Origin: Podospora bellae-mahoneyi
Lineage: Eukaryota; Ascomycota; Sordariomycetes; Sordariales; Podosporaceae
Reading direction: 5' to 3'
Length of the DNA stretch: 64,000 bases
Assembly (NCBI RefSeq): GCF_035222275.1
Contig: NC_085884.1
Coordinates: 1,674,001 to 1,738,000, forward strand
Program-made: the position numbers and the translations under genes
Notes under the pieces: model-generated
What the model was told of the DNA's origin: nothing
The model's input: the letters and a program-made list of their open reading frames with translations, nothing else
The model's database searches: none
In this document: positions 22,996 to 33,995 of the stretch, piece by piece
How the letters are laid out: each line of letters begins with the position of its first letter
How positions within the stretch are numbered: the stretch's first letter is position 1

Positions 22996-23945
22996 TCAAT
23001 AAATCCCAGCATAAAACGTCAAATCCCACCTCCCATTCTCTGTCACAATCACCGGCTTAACATCTTCAACAATAAAAGCCTCCCTCAACGGGTCCAACAC
23101 CTTGAGCTCCCACCTCATCGCCTCTTCATTAGCCTCAGACCCAACAGTCTTGCCCAGCACAAGACTCCCATTCGCCTTTCTCGCCAGCGCACCCTCTGGC
23201 GCTTCCCTGAGAATGTTTCGACTGAACCCAGTCACCACCGCACTCCCATCCGTAGCAAGCATCACCGCTCCCCCATCACACCCCTCAAGCAGCGAGACGT
23301 CTCCCCAAGACCGCGTTGACGAGTTCGACGCCGTGGTATTGTCTTGCGCTTCCCAAGCCACCTCGATCCAAGTTCCCAGATTGTGCCTGGCCGTCCCGTC
23401 AAGGTTCTCGTCCAGCCTGCCACGAACGATGCGACCTGAAAAGGTAGGGCAGACCGAAATGAAGACTGTCTCGCCAGGATGGAGCTTGCGGGTACAAATA
23501 CTATTGTCAATGACAAGTCCAACCAAAGTTGTGTCGGGGCGGGCTTACCAATGTATACTTCCACGGAGTCTCATCACGCGCGTTTTCGTACAAAAAGTAG
23601 TAGTGATTTTGGTGCGTGTTGCTGTAGTCGGCGTCGCGCATTGTCACGCCCGGGCCGCCGTCATCCACATCTCCCACTGCCACCAAAAATATTCAGTCAT
23701 TCGCCTAGAAGATGGGTTGTCTAGGACGCACAAGTGTAGATGGGTGTATCTGAGCGAGATCCACACGTGAAGGTGGCATTGGCGTGGCTAGAGGGTAGCA
23801 GAAGGCTAGAGTTTTGGAATGTGGTGTTCCAGTTGAGGACGCTGTGCAGGTAGGGCCGTGGAGGGATGAGGACAGGGCTTGCCGAAGTAGCAGGAAGTAC
23901 GGCTAGGAGAGTGGGGAGAGTACCCAAAAAGCGTGGGAAGGTCAT
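22996..23945 (-). CDS. Small secreted protein, unknown function
   Basis: Three exons are proposed: 23945-23732, 23676-23549 and 23484-22996, joined by short GT-AG introns in phase, giving about 276 residues. The last intron could instead use a gtatac donor and an earlier acceptor. A signal peptide is evident (FLGTLPTLLAVLPATSASP). The mature protein is rich in potential N-glycosylation sites (NWNTTFQNSS, HANATF, DNTTASNSS) and has conserved-looking blocks ETPWKYT, FSGRIVRGRLDENLDGTARH, LEGCDGGAVMLATDGSAVVTG and LDPLREAFIVEDVKP. It resembles uncharacterised secreted proteins of Sordariomycetes. No catalytic motif is recognised. Confidence 0.75.
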
Positions 23946-24532
23946 GATGTGTAGATTGATGAAAACAGACGGAACCAATGTGAGAGACGTCGCGGGTTAT
24001 ATGGTGTGAGATGATTGGATTTGGCGTGGAAGATGTAGGGGATAGGTAGGTATGTTGGGAAGAATGTTGTCGAGGAGAGATTCAATGACTGGCCCTGTCG
24101 ACTTTTGGGAGATCTTGTGGCGGTGGGCATTGGATTGTGCGTCCGTCCTTTCCCTGGATATCATGGGAGAAGGACTCGGTCTGGCAAAGTAACGTCGCAA
24201 AGCTCCTTCTTGCCAATGCAAGAATTCAAGGGATGAACAGGGACCTGCAAGAGCGTCCAGGTAAGGCTCTGAAGGGAAGAGCTCACTGAATTCAAGCGAC
24301 AGTGAATAGTGACTGCCAATTTACATTCAAGCTGTTATCAGCTGCCGCGTTACGCATGAGCAAAGTTTCATAATGTCTCGGGAGATATGCTATACATTTC
24401 CAAGGACCTTCTGCCCAGATACATGACAGGGCAACAAACATCAGGCCCAACCCATAGCACCAACTTGAAAGTCTATCCAGAACCCACAGCAAGATACATG
24501 AATCAAGAACCTCCTAACCATATTCCGCCAAC
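23946..24532. other. Intergenic, promoter of secreted-protein gene
   Basis: About 590 bp without a gene. A TAGGTAGGTA motif lies at about 24043-24052. Confidence 0.45.
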
Positions 24533-27037
<2,505 letters not shown>

Positions 27038-28090
27038 TCAAGCCCCTTGGCTGAGCATCTCCCACTGATCCGACACACTCTCCGATGTTGGTGTGAGGAG
27101 GGCATAGCTGTCACTGTCGCTGTTCCTGCTCCCGGTCTCGGTCTCGACTGCCACTCTCACCAGAGCCCAGCTGTTTCCGAGATCCTCACCCTCAGCCCAC
27201 TCTTCACTTGTTGTAGGGGAAGTGTCTCTCGTCCCACCCTGGCTGCTCCTCCCTTTTCCACGACCTCGCTTCCGTGGCTTGACCTTGATCTGATATTCCC
27301 ACTGCCCTTCCCCCCTCTCAACATCCTCAAACCCAAACCCAACCCTCTGCACCGCTTCACAATCCCCAACAGACCCTTCAACAGCCAGACTCTGCCCAGC
27401 TTCCACCTCCTCCACCAGTTGCCTCCACAGCTTCCCAAAAACCAACCTCCCATCCCTCTCATCCTCAAACGGCAACCTCCAGCTTTTGTCCGCGGCAATT
27501 TCCCGCCCCTCAATCAAGTTATTCCTCGTCCATTCCTTCTTTCCCTCCTCAAAGAAGTCCCTCTTCATTTTCTCGCAGTAATCACAGCAATACAGCGAGC
27601 TACACCTCGTCTTGAACATTTTCTCCAAAACAGGAATGTAGTGCGGCCTGATCAGCAACCCACTTCTCATGTTCAAGGCTTTTCTGTAAGCGTAAGGTTG
27701 ATTTGCCTTTTTGAGTCGCTGCGCGTTGGTCTTGAGCTTGGGGAAGTTCCAGGAGCGGTCGAAGAAGACGTCTTCGTAGTCGGAGATGTGGCTTTGGATG
27801 CGGTAGAGATCCTGCCTGTTGCGGCCCGGGAGGCCTACGCGGATGGTGTTTTTACCGTGAATCTTTTTGGGGTTGGGTTGGACGAGTTTGGTTTGGTCGA
27901 AGGGGATGTTGGAGGGTTCTTCTGGGTGGGGGATCTGGGAGGAGAGACGGGGGAGGTAGCGGGTTAGGGTGAGGGATGTGAGGTGGTTGTCGTTTTCCAT
28001 TTTGGCTGTCAGGATTGGGTTTTGGGACTGATTAAGGAGTGTGGGTTTGGATGGACGATGATGAGCATGGAGACACTGAGGTGGCAGCAC
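27038..28090 (-). CDS. Hypothetical protein, unrecognised
   Basis: Open frame of 350 codons. The better start may be Met-31 (28000; MENDNHLTSLTLTRYLPRL), since the first 30 residues are low complexity. The protein is basic in the middle, with a CCDYCEKMKRDFFEEGKKEW segment that contains CxxC and could bind a metal or be structural. The C-terminal third is low complexity, with KPRKRGRGKGRSSQGG resembling a nuclear-localisation or nucleic-acid-binding patch, followed by an acidic serine-rich tail. No family is recognised. Coding status is supported only by length, absence of stops and the strong codon bias of the frame. Confidence 0.6.
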   Translation of the reverse strand: MLPPQCLHAHHRPSKPTLLNQSQNPILTAKMENDNHLTSLTLTRYLPRLSSQIPHPEEPSNIPFDQTKLVQPNPKKIHGKNTIRVGLPGRNRQDLYRIQSHISDYEDVFFDRSWNFPKLKTNAQRLKKANQPYAYRKALNMRSGLLIRPHYIPVLEKMFKTRCSSLYCCDYCEKMKRDFFEEGKKEWTRNNLIEGREIAADKSWRLPFEDERDGRLVFGKLWRQLVEEVEAGQSLAVEGSVGDCEAVQRVGFGFEDVERGEGQWEYQIKVKPRKRGRGKGRSSQGGTRDTSPTTSEEWAEGEDLGNSWALVRVAVETETGSRNSDSDSYALLTPTSESVSDQWEMLSQGA

Positions 28091-28300
28091 GATGTTGATT
28101 TATACAATGTATTCATGGCACTAGCAATTGAGGACATCATGACGCCAGGGTTTGCTGGCGCCCTCTTCTCGCACAGCGAGCTCAGAGTGGCATGGTGCGG
28201 TCTTGGTATAACACGCCATTGGGTGGATTCGTCTTCGTGGCTGTGGCAGTGGTCTTAATCGCCAAAACAACCCTCAATTTCCAGCAACAAGAAGATAGAG

Positions 28301-29365
28301 CTAACCCTGCCATGCCGTTCCGTGAGTACAATTACCCTTGACGTCGTCAACTTTGATGCGGAGCAGTTTCTCTGCGTTTTTGTAGGCAATGGCCTCCAGC
28401 TGCTCCTGGTCGACCAGCCCGCTTGCCTCCAGCTCCTTGAACCATGCCAACCCAACCTCATTGCTTGTAAAGGGATAGTCAATACTGTACAGGATGTGGT
28501 CAATGGGAGTGTTGGCCAAAATGCACCTCATAGGATCCAAGCTCCAAACACCGCTCGTCGTGACATAGATGTTCTCCCGATATACCGTTGTGAAGTTTCT
28601 CTGAGCCGTGCTCCATCTTCCACTAAGCCTGTCAATACGCTGCAGCATAAATGGTATCATTTCACCCATATGTCCAGCGATGATCTTCAACTTGGGTCTG
28701 CGATCAAACAGTCCAGAGGCAAACAGTCTCAAGACATGAAGCCCAGTGTCCTGGTGCCACCCCCAGCCAGAACTTCCCAGCGAGTTTGCAGCGATAGGGT
28801 CGAAGTTGCCTTGATATCGTGGAGCCATGTCTTCACTCGGCCAAGTGGGATGAAGGTAGACTGGAACATCGAATTCCTCTGCAACAGCCCAAAAAGCATC
28901 GTATTCCTTCCCATCAAAATAGCCCCCTTTGCCGTCGTGATTGTCGACCAAAGCACCCACAAAGCCGAGCTCCGCGACCGCCCTCCGGAACTCTGCTGCC
29001 GCTTCCGCCGGCTGAGACATGGGAGCAGTCGCAAAACCTGCCAATCTTCCTTTTGCATTCTTGACAGCCTCATAGACCTGATCGTTGGCTGACCTGCTGT
29101 AGTTGACGGGGTACGACCCTAACCCTGCGGCATGGCTAACAACTTGGATTGTGACATCTCCCTTGTCCATGTCGGAAAGTCGGAGAGAGGAGAGGTTGGT
29201 CAACTTTTCCATGACATTGGGGAGAAACTGTGTCTGCTCCTTGAACAGAGCCTTCATAGCATCCGGGGTGGTGGCAGAAGCGTAGTGCTCCTCGAGGGTT
29301 ATGAGTGGAGGCATCTTGGCCAAGACGGGAAGGATGAGGAGTGGAATAAATCGTAGGAATTCCAT
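28301..29365 (-). CDS. Amidohydrolase-2 family (gamma-resorcylate / 2,3-dihydroxybenzoate decarboxylase-like)
   Basis: The frame is open from 29413 and holds several possible starts; 29365 begins MEFLRFIPLLILPVLAK, a hydrophobic leader just before the family's usual start, MPPLITLEEHYAS. The TIM-barrel metal-site motifs are visible: the LEEHY strand-1 motif, VYLHPTWPSEDMAP, the GHMGE motif after LKIIA, and YSIDYPFTS with the catalytic/metal Asp. These are the ACMSD/resorcylate-decarboxylase branch, which non-oxidatively decarboxylates hydroxybenzoates using a divalent metal. The C-terminus NAEKLLRIKV is where the family normally ends. The hydrophobic leader is odd for this usually cytosolic family: either the true start is Met at 29314, or this copy enters the secretory route. 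Confidence 0.85.
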   Translation of the reverse strand: MEFLRFIPLLILPVLAKMPPLITLEEHYASATTPDAMKALFKEQTQFLPNVMEKLTNLSSLRLSDMDKGDVTIQVVSHAAGLGSYPVNYSRSANDQVYEAVKNAKGRLAGFATAPMSQPAEAAAEFRRAVAELGFVGALVDNHDGKGGYFDGKEYDAFWAVAEEFDVPVYLHPTWPSEDMAPRYQGNFDPIAANSLGSSGWGWHQDTGLHVLRLFASGLFDRRPKLKIIAGHMGEMIPFMLQRIDRLSGRWSTAQRNFTTVYRENIYVTTSGVWSLDPMRCILANTPIDHILYSIDYPFTSNEVGLAWFKELEASGLVDQEQLEAIAYKNAEKLLRIKVDDVKGNCTHGTAWQG

Positions 29366-29413
29366 GATTGCAGACATTGTATCTACTTCTAAAGAAAAGA
29401 GACCGATGTACAA

Positions 29414-29796
29414 CTAACCCCTAGCTTCGAAGTCTTTTCTCCCCGTTTTATCTTCCGATATTCATGTCGTCACAACATCAGCCATCGCATCGCAACTTCG
29501 CCATGCTTTCATCCGGTCTCACTCAAACAAACCCTGAGGTGAATGGTTTGTCTCGAATCAAAATCAAGGGTTAGGGTCACACATGTTCCACCTCTGAACC
29601 CGAAGGTGCATCCACGTGATCCACTCCCACCCAATCCCTGTCTCCGCCCCACCCACCTCCCAAACGCCCGGACCACATCCAAACCTGTCGGATCTTCAAC
29701 TTTACGATATTCATCGACGATTCGGAACGAGACACCCGAGCGTCGGTGACGAACACACGCAACACAAACCCCCCCTCCCCCCGATCGATCCAAGCC
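29414..29796. other. Divergent promoter region, amidohydrolase and bL36
   Basis: About 380 bp between divergent genes; no other gene seen. Confidence 0.5.
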
Positions 29797-30292
29797 ATGG
29801 CGAGCATCTCCCTCCTCGCGCGCTCCATGCGTACCCTCTCCCTCTCCTCAACGACCACCCTCCGAACCGTTGCCCGTCCCAAGACCTCCACAGTCGCCAC
29901 CAGATTCCAGACGACCCGGTCGCTCTCCTCCAAGTCGCACGGCCTATTTTGCTCGTGCTGCCGGCCGACCCTCTCCAAGATCGTTTCCCAGACTACACAG
30001 ACGGCTCCAACATCGAATGGGGTTGCTGCCAGCAAGGCGGTGGGGGTGGCGGTTCAGCAGACGAGGGGGATGAAGGTTCACAGTTCCGTCAAGAAGAGGT
30101 GTGAGCACTGCAAGGTTTGTTTTACTACTACTACTACTACTACTAATGGTCGGACGTGAGGGGAAAGGAGGAAACTTTGGCTGACAAGAGTGTGAAAAAA
30201 AGGTTGTGAGGCGAAAGGCGGGGAAGAGGCATCGGGGGTACATTTACATCATTTGCCCGGCGAATCCAAGACATAAGCAGCGCCAGGGTTAA
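29797..30292 (+). CDS. RTC6: Mitochondrial ribosomal protein bL36m
   Basis: Exons 29797-30114 and 30203-30292, joined by an 88-bp GT-AG intron with donor gtttgt, giving 135 residues. The N-terminal 95 residues are serine/arginine-rich like a mitochondrial presequence with an extension. The ribosomal core is RGMKVHSSVKKRCEHCK then VVRRKAGKRHRGYIYIICPA and NPRHKQRQG: the zinc-ribbon CxxC, the later Cys and the His, and the closing KQRQG are all present. The protein sits at the base of the L7/L12 stalk in the large mitoribosomal subunit. The second exon is only 90 nt. The intron contains a short TAC repeat (about 30124-30146). Confidence 0.94.
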
Positions 30293-30447
30293 GACGGTTG
30301 TTTTGTGAAGGGATGGATGATTGTACGATATACCCGAAGTTGGGAGGGGAGTCTACATGACGAGAGGCACAGAACCCAGATATGAGAGGGTCGTGCACAG
30401 TACGAGAGAAAGGTTACGGAGGGCAAGGTAAAATTGTCTCTTTTGCT

Positions 30448-30905
30448 TTATAGACCGTCAATATACCTTTCCATGCTCTCCCATTCTGTCTTGCCCGTTG
30501 AGAGGAGGTAGCGGATGTGGTCCTGTGGACGTAGTAGGGATTAGTCTTCACTGGGCCAAAACGTGGACTGGGAAAGAGGAGAAACAAACAAGATCAGTCA
30601 CCCCTCGGTTTCTTTCAAACTCTTGCCGTGCAAAACGGCGGGTGTCAGCTCGGGTGGACGGGTCCGCAATGCGTCGAGTTGCGCGGAGGATATGTCTGTA
30701 TAATGCCAAAGCCCGAGACCTTTGGACAAACTAGTTGAGCCCCGCAATCATCAGATTTGAACACGAGAGATATTGGCATTCATAGTGTGTAACTTCTACA
30801 TACATGCTCCAAGCTCAACGTCGGCCCAAGCCTTGTTCGTGAAGAGCTGCTACCCGTCGCGTATGTGCGGAATACGGACCCCGCCGGGGCAAGAAAGTGG
30901 CGCAT
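30448..30905 (-). CDS. LYR-motif mitochondrial protein (LYRM2-like), three short exons
   Basis: Assembled from exons 30905-30804 (102 nt), 30730-30590 (141 nt) and 30522-30448 (75 nt), all in phase 0 with introns of 73 and 67 bp (donors gtatgt and gtttgt; acceptors ctag and acag). The 105-residue product begins MRHFLAPAGSVFRTYATG, a mitochondrial-type presequence. It then reads TLSLEHFVQRSRALALYRHI with the LYR motif, RRFARQEFERNRGVTDL, and ends DHIRYLLSTGKTEWESMERY then IDGL. The layout matches human LYRM2 (LKQFLRRQQVLLLYRRILR...AREEFKRNK). LYR proteins bind the mitochondrial acyl carrier protein and assist Fe-S or respiratory-complex assembly. The gene converges on bL36 (156 bp between stops) and diverges from the acetyltransferase gene. 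Confidence 0.88.
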
Positions 30906-31314
30906 TAACGGCAGGTCTATGGAGAGACTTGAGGTCAAGGAAACACTTTACGGATAACAGCCATTGGGGGTTCTGTTGCTTGTTCAATGCGCCGTTCTTC
31001 TCAGTGGTGATATTCGAGGTGTTGGTGGGAAAAATTCGGGAGGCCAAAAACGTCATGGTCGCAGTGGGCTTTCAGTGAGTGACCCCCACGCTGAGGCTCT
31101 GGGCTGCAACGGACGGTGCCAAGACCAATCCCGCAGCAGCTCGGGCTCTCAGTCAGCTAGCTACGTGGTACCTTTGAGACGTGTCGCGACACGTCCTTTT
31201 ATGTACCTTTATGGAAATCTCACTCTGGGGATATACTGAGAGCGCAAACACCTCACTTTTGACTTCAAGTGCTCGTCTCATTCTCTTTGCCTCACTGTGA
31301 CTTTGCAGATTCTT
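30906..31314. other. Divergent promoter region, LYR protein and Naa40
   Basis: About 410 bp. A ctttgcag acceptor-like site just before the Naa40 start suggests a 5' UTR intron there. No other gene seen. Confidence 0.45.
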
Positions 31315-32212
31315 ATGATGAAGTCAAAGCGCTCGAGAGCAGCGACCAGCCCCATCGATGTTGCCAATCGCAAGACTGATGAAGAGTTTATTGCTGACTA
31401 TTTACTTCCTGAGTGAGCACTCCTCTCTCATTTCTCTCTCCAACAATAACAGCCCTATCAGCCCCTCTTCAAAGTTGTTTGATCTCCCCAAGACAACATG
31501 TAACTTGAATCACCGTCGGGAATTTTCTCTTCTTTTGCCCACCCACCCCCACTGACATAAGACCCAGCAACGCCAAGGAATCCTCCTGGGTGACAGCCTG
31601 GACTCACCCAAGGACGGGAGCCAAATACACAATCAGCTTGGCACAACCGGCAAACCTCAAACAAGAAGATCTCGATGCTTGTTTTGACCTTCTTGTCGAA
31701 ACAAGCAAGAAGGACTATGAGAATTCGGCAGGGAGGTGGCATCCGGACAAAAAGCTCAACGAGATGAGGTCTCCAGAGCTGAGGTATGTCCTTGTCAAGG
31801 AGGAAGAGACTGGCGAACTTCGGGGTTTCACGTCTTTGATGCCGACTTACGAGGAGGGAGAACCGGTGGTGTATTGTTATGAAGTTCATCTGAAGCCAGA
31901 TCTGCAGGGGTGTGTATTGTTCACTCTGTATTCGAGGCTGAGATTTGGTGTTGATCTAACATGCTTATGAGGACCGGGTTGGGATCTTTACTGATGAGCT
32001 TCCTTACGGCTGTTGCTGTTAATTTGCCGCCGATAACCAAGGTTATGCTCACTTGTTTCTTGTCCAACGCTCGTGGGTTGGCGTTTTATAGGAAGCTTGG
32101 GTTCGAGAGGGATAACATCTCCCCTGTGCCGAGGATTCTACGGGGGAAGGTGATCGAGCCGGATTATTTGATTATGAGCAAGAGGATAAGGCCGGATTCT
32201 GAGTCTTACTAA
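31315..32212 (+). CDS. NAT4: N-alpha-acetyltransferase 40 (NatD) family, histone H2A/H4 N-terminus
   Basis: Exons 31315-31412, 31562-31909 and 31972-32212; both introns are GT-AG and in phase, giving 228 residues. The GNAT fold is clear: SSWVTAWTHPRTGAKYTISL, then ETSKKDYENSAGRWHPDKKL, the Naa40 hallmark, then VVYCYEVHLKPDLQG joined across intron 2 to TGLGSLLMSFLTAVA, giving the Q/RxxGxG acetyl-CoA loop. It continues with LTCFLSNARGLAFYRKLGFE and ends DYLIMSKRI. NatD acetylates the N-terminal serine of histones H4 and H2A. A splice acceptor directly upstream of the start may mean an additional 5' exon. Confidence 0.88.
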
Positions 32213-32574
32213 AAGCCAGACAAACTCACATTGCGCTAGCTAGGCATCTTCTTTTCGGCGGTTGAAAACGCTTGACTGTCAGCCTCACCCCTGCATGTTG
32301 ATGGGTACGCCATCTGGTCTTGGCTAAACTCCGATTCCTGTCTTCACCCTCAAACCACCATTCGGGCAGTCACTTTCTTTAACAGATAAAATAGCGGCAG
32401 CATGGAGCAATGCCGGTGTCACGACACAGAAGGATGTAATTCATGCCAGATCTCAGATCATCCTCCCCGAGCCACACCCAGTCGAGAGTTTTCCACGCAA
32501 TATATATCAACCCTGCCATCCTCCCTCTTTGGCCGTCTCATTGATCTCCGTCAAATCCACCACCGCATTAACAC
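32213..32574. other. Intergenic, PLAC8-gene promoter
   Basis: About 360 bp; no gene recognised. Confidence 0.45.
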
Positions 32575-33214
32575 CATGTCGACCACCCCAGACCAGAAAC
32601 ACGCTGCCCCCCAAGACGAGGCCAAACCCCTCCCTACCTCGACGACCACCTCAGAATGGGAAACATCCCTCATCCAATGCTTCCCCTGCGGCCTCTTCTG
32701 GAAAGCAATCGCCTGCCCATGCATTTGTACATTCCCCCTTCCCCTCTCCCCCCTATCCTCTTCCATCACCACCCCTTAACATTTTTTCTTTTTCTTTTTG
32801 TGCTCTAGTCTACGACCAAACAGCCCAGCGCCTCCGAGACCTTAACCTCCCTGCCGAAGAAAACAACGCCGATTGCAAGGACTTTGCTGTGAATAGTGTC
32901 CTCCTGTCGATGTGTCTCCTGCAAGGCTAACCCTCCACCCTAACATGTAATATGGGTGCTAATACCAGGAGGGTTCTGACATCATGAAACATCGCGCAGA
33001 AATCAAAAAGAAGTACAGCATCCCTGGCAGCGAGACAAAAGACTGTTTGGTGTCTTGCTTTTGCTGTTCGTGCGCTGTGATGCAGCAGAATGGGGAGTTG
33101 AGGGGACGGCAGGAAAAGGAGGGGATTAGGGTTGGGTATAAGAGTCAGGCGGGGATGGTTCTGCCTGGTGGTGGGGAGCGGCGACGGGAGGGTTGGGGTG
33201 AGGTGGTGCAGTAG
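32575..33214 (+). CDS. PLAC8-family cysteine-rich protein
   Basis: Exon 1 starts at 32575 (MSTTPDQKHAAPQDEAK) and contains the Cys-rich WETSLIQCFPCGLFWKAIAC then PCI, ending at a gtacat donor near 32724. Exon 2 (from about 32810) reads YDQTAQRLRDLNLPAEENNA then DC. The last exon, ending at 33214, gives EIKKKYSIPGSETKDCLVSC, then FCCSCAVMQQNGELRGRQ. This order of Cys motifs is that of PLAC8 (DUF614) proteins, small membrane-associated proteins linked to cell size and cadmium or calcium handling in plants; the fungal role is unknown. The second intron is unresolved: no GT donor gives both a good phase and the usual spacing, and a GC donor at 32928 would only fit an acceptor at about 32998. A one-base error or decay is possible. 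Confidence 0.72.
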
Positions 33215-33580
33215 TGAGGGGGGTGAAAAGGGACTGTTTGGATCATGATGATGTGTTTATATGTTGGGTTTGGTCTTACTGTCAGCTTTGGAGAGGCTGT
33301 GACTTGTTGGGGCAAGATGCAATGTCATGTAAGTGTTTACTGTTCCGCATCTTCTTCAGAAACTCAGCGAGGGACTGCCCAAGAAAAGATGTTACGTGGG
33401 TGTATTGACCTGGCGCTGGGGTTTGAGACTGTTGATATGTGGAAGACTTCAAACGCTTCCTGGGGGCTATTAGAAAAGAAACGGTCCCGTAGAAAAAGGA
33501 CAATCAATGGCTGTTGATTTTGTGGTGAGCAAAAGGAGGTAGGAACAAAAAGTGGGGTCCCATGTAACGGGAAAAATATT
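33215..33580. other. Intergenic between PLAC8 gene and tRNA
   Basis: About 365 bp; no gene recognised. Confidence 0.45.
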
Positions 33581-33654
33581 CTCCTCCGGGAAGGCTCGAA
33601 CTTCCAACCTCCTGATTAACAGTCAGACGCGCTAGCCAATTGCGCCACAGAGGA
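33581..33654 (-). tRNA. tRNA-Asn (GTT)
   Basis: Read on the minus strand, the 74 nt fold as a complete cloverleaf. The acceptor 5' strand TCCTCTG pairs with CGGAGGA, with one G-U. The D arm contains GGCGCAATTGGCTAGCGC, and the anticodon arm CTGACTGTTAATCAG gives anticodon GTT. The T arm is GGAAGTTCGAGCCTTCC and the discriminator base is G. There is no intron. T residues near the 3' side are few, so the Pol III terminator is not obvious. Confidence 0.95.
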
Positions 33655-33995
33655 TTTGCTGTTGATAGATTGTTATCAAGATCAGCTTATATTATTGTGC
33701 ATGTATTCTCCTTCTTGGAGTGACAGATAGCTCGGAGGCTTGCCAGGCGCCTGGGAAGAAAGTACTGGCAACAGTATATAATATCTGTCAGACGATATTC
33801 TACTATCAGAAAAGCATGTAGGCAGTTGCAGTTAATCTGGTCCTAAGATGCTTTTGCTTGACAGTAGAAGTAAAATCCTGCAGCATGTCAACGTTCCTCA
33901 CCACAGCAGGTACCCGAACCTTGTCTCGCTGCAACCCTCTACTGCCTCGGAAAGCCTTGAAGCTTTTATGAAGAACCTCATTCCCATCCAAGCGC
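33655..33995. other. Intergenic between tRNA-Asn and membrane-protein gene
   Basis: About 340 bp; contains the 5' flank of the tRNA and the 3' flank of the minus-strand gene. No gene recognised. Confidence 0.45.
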
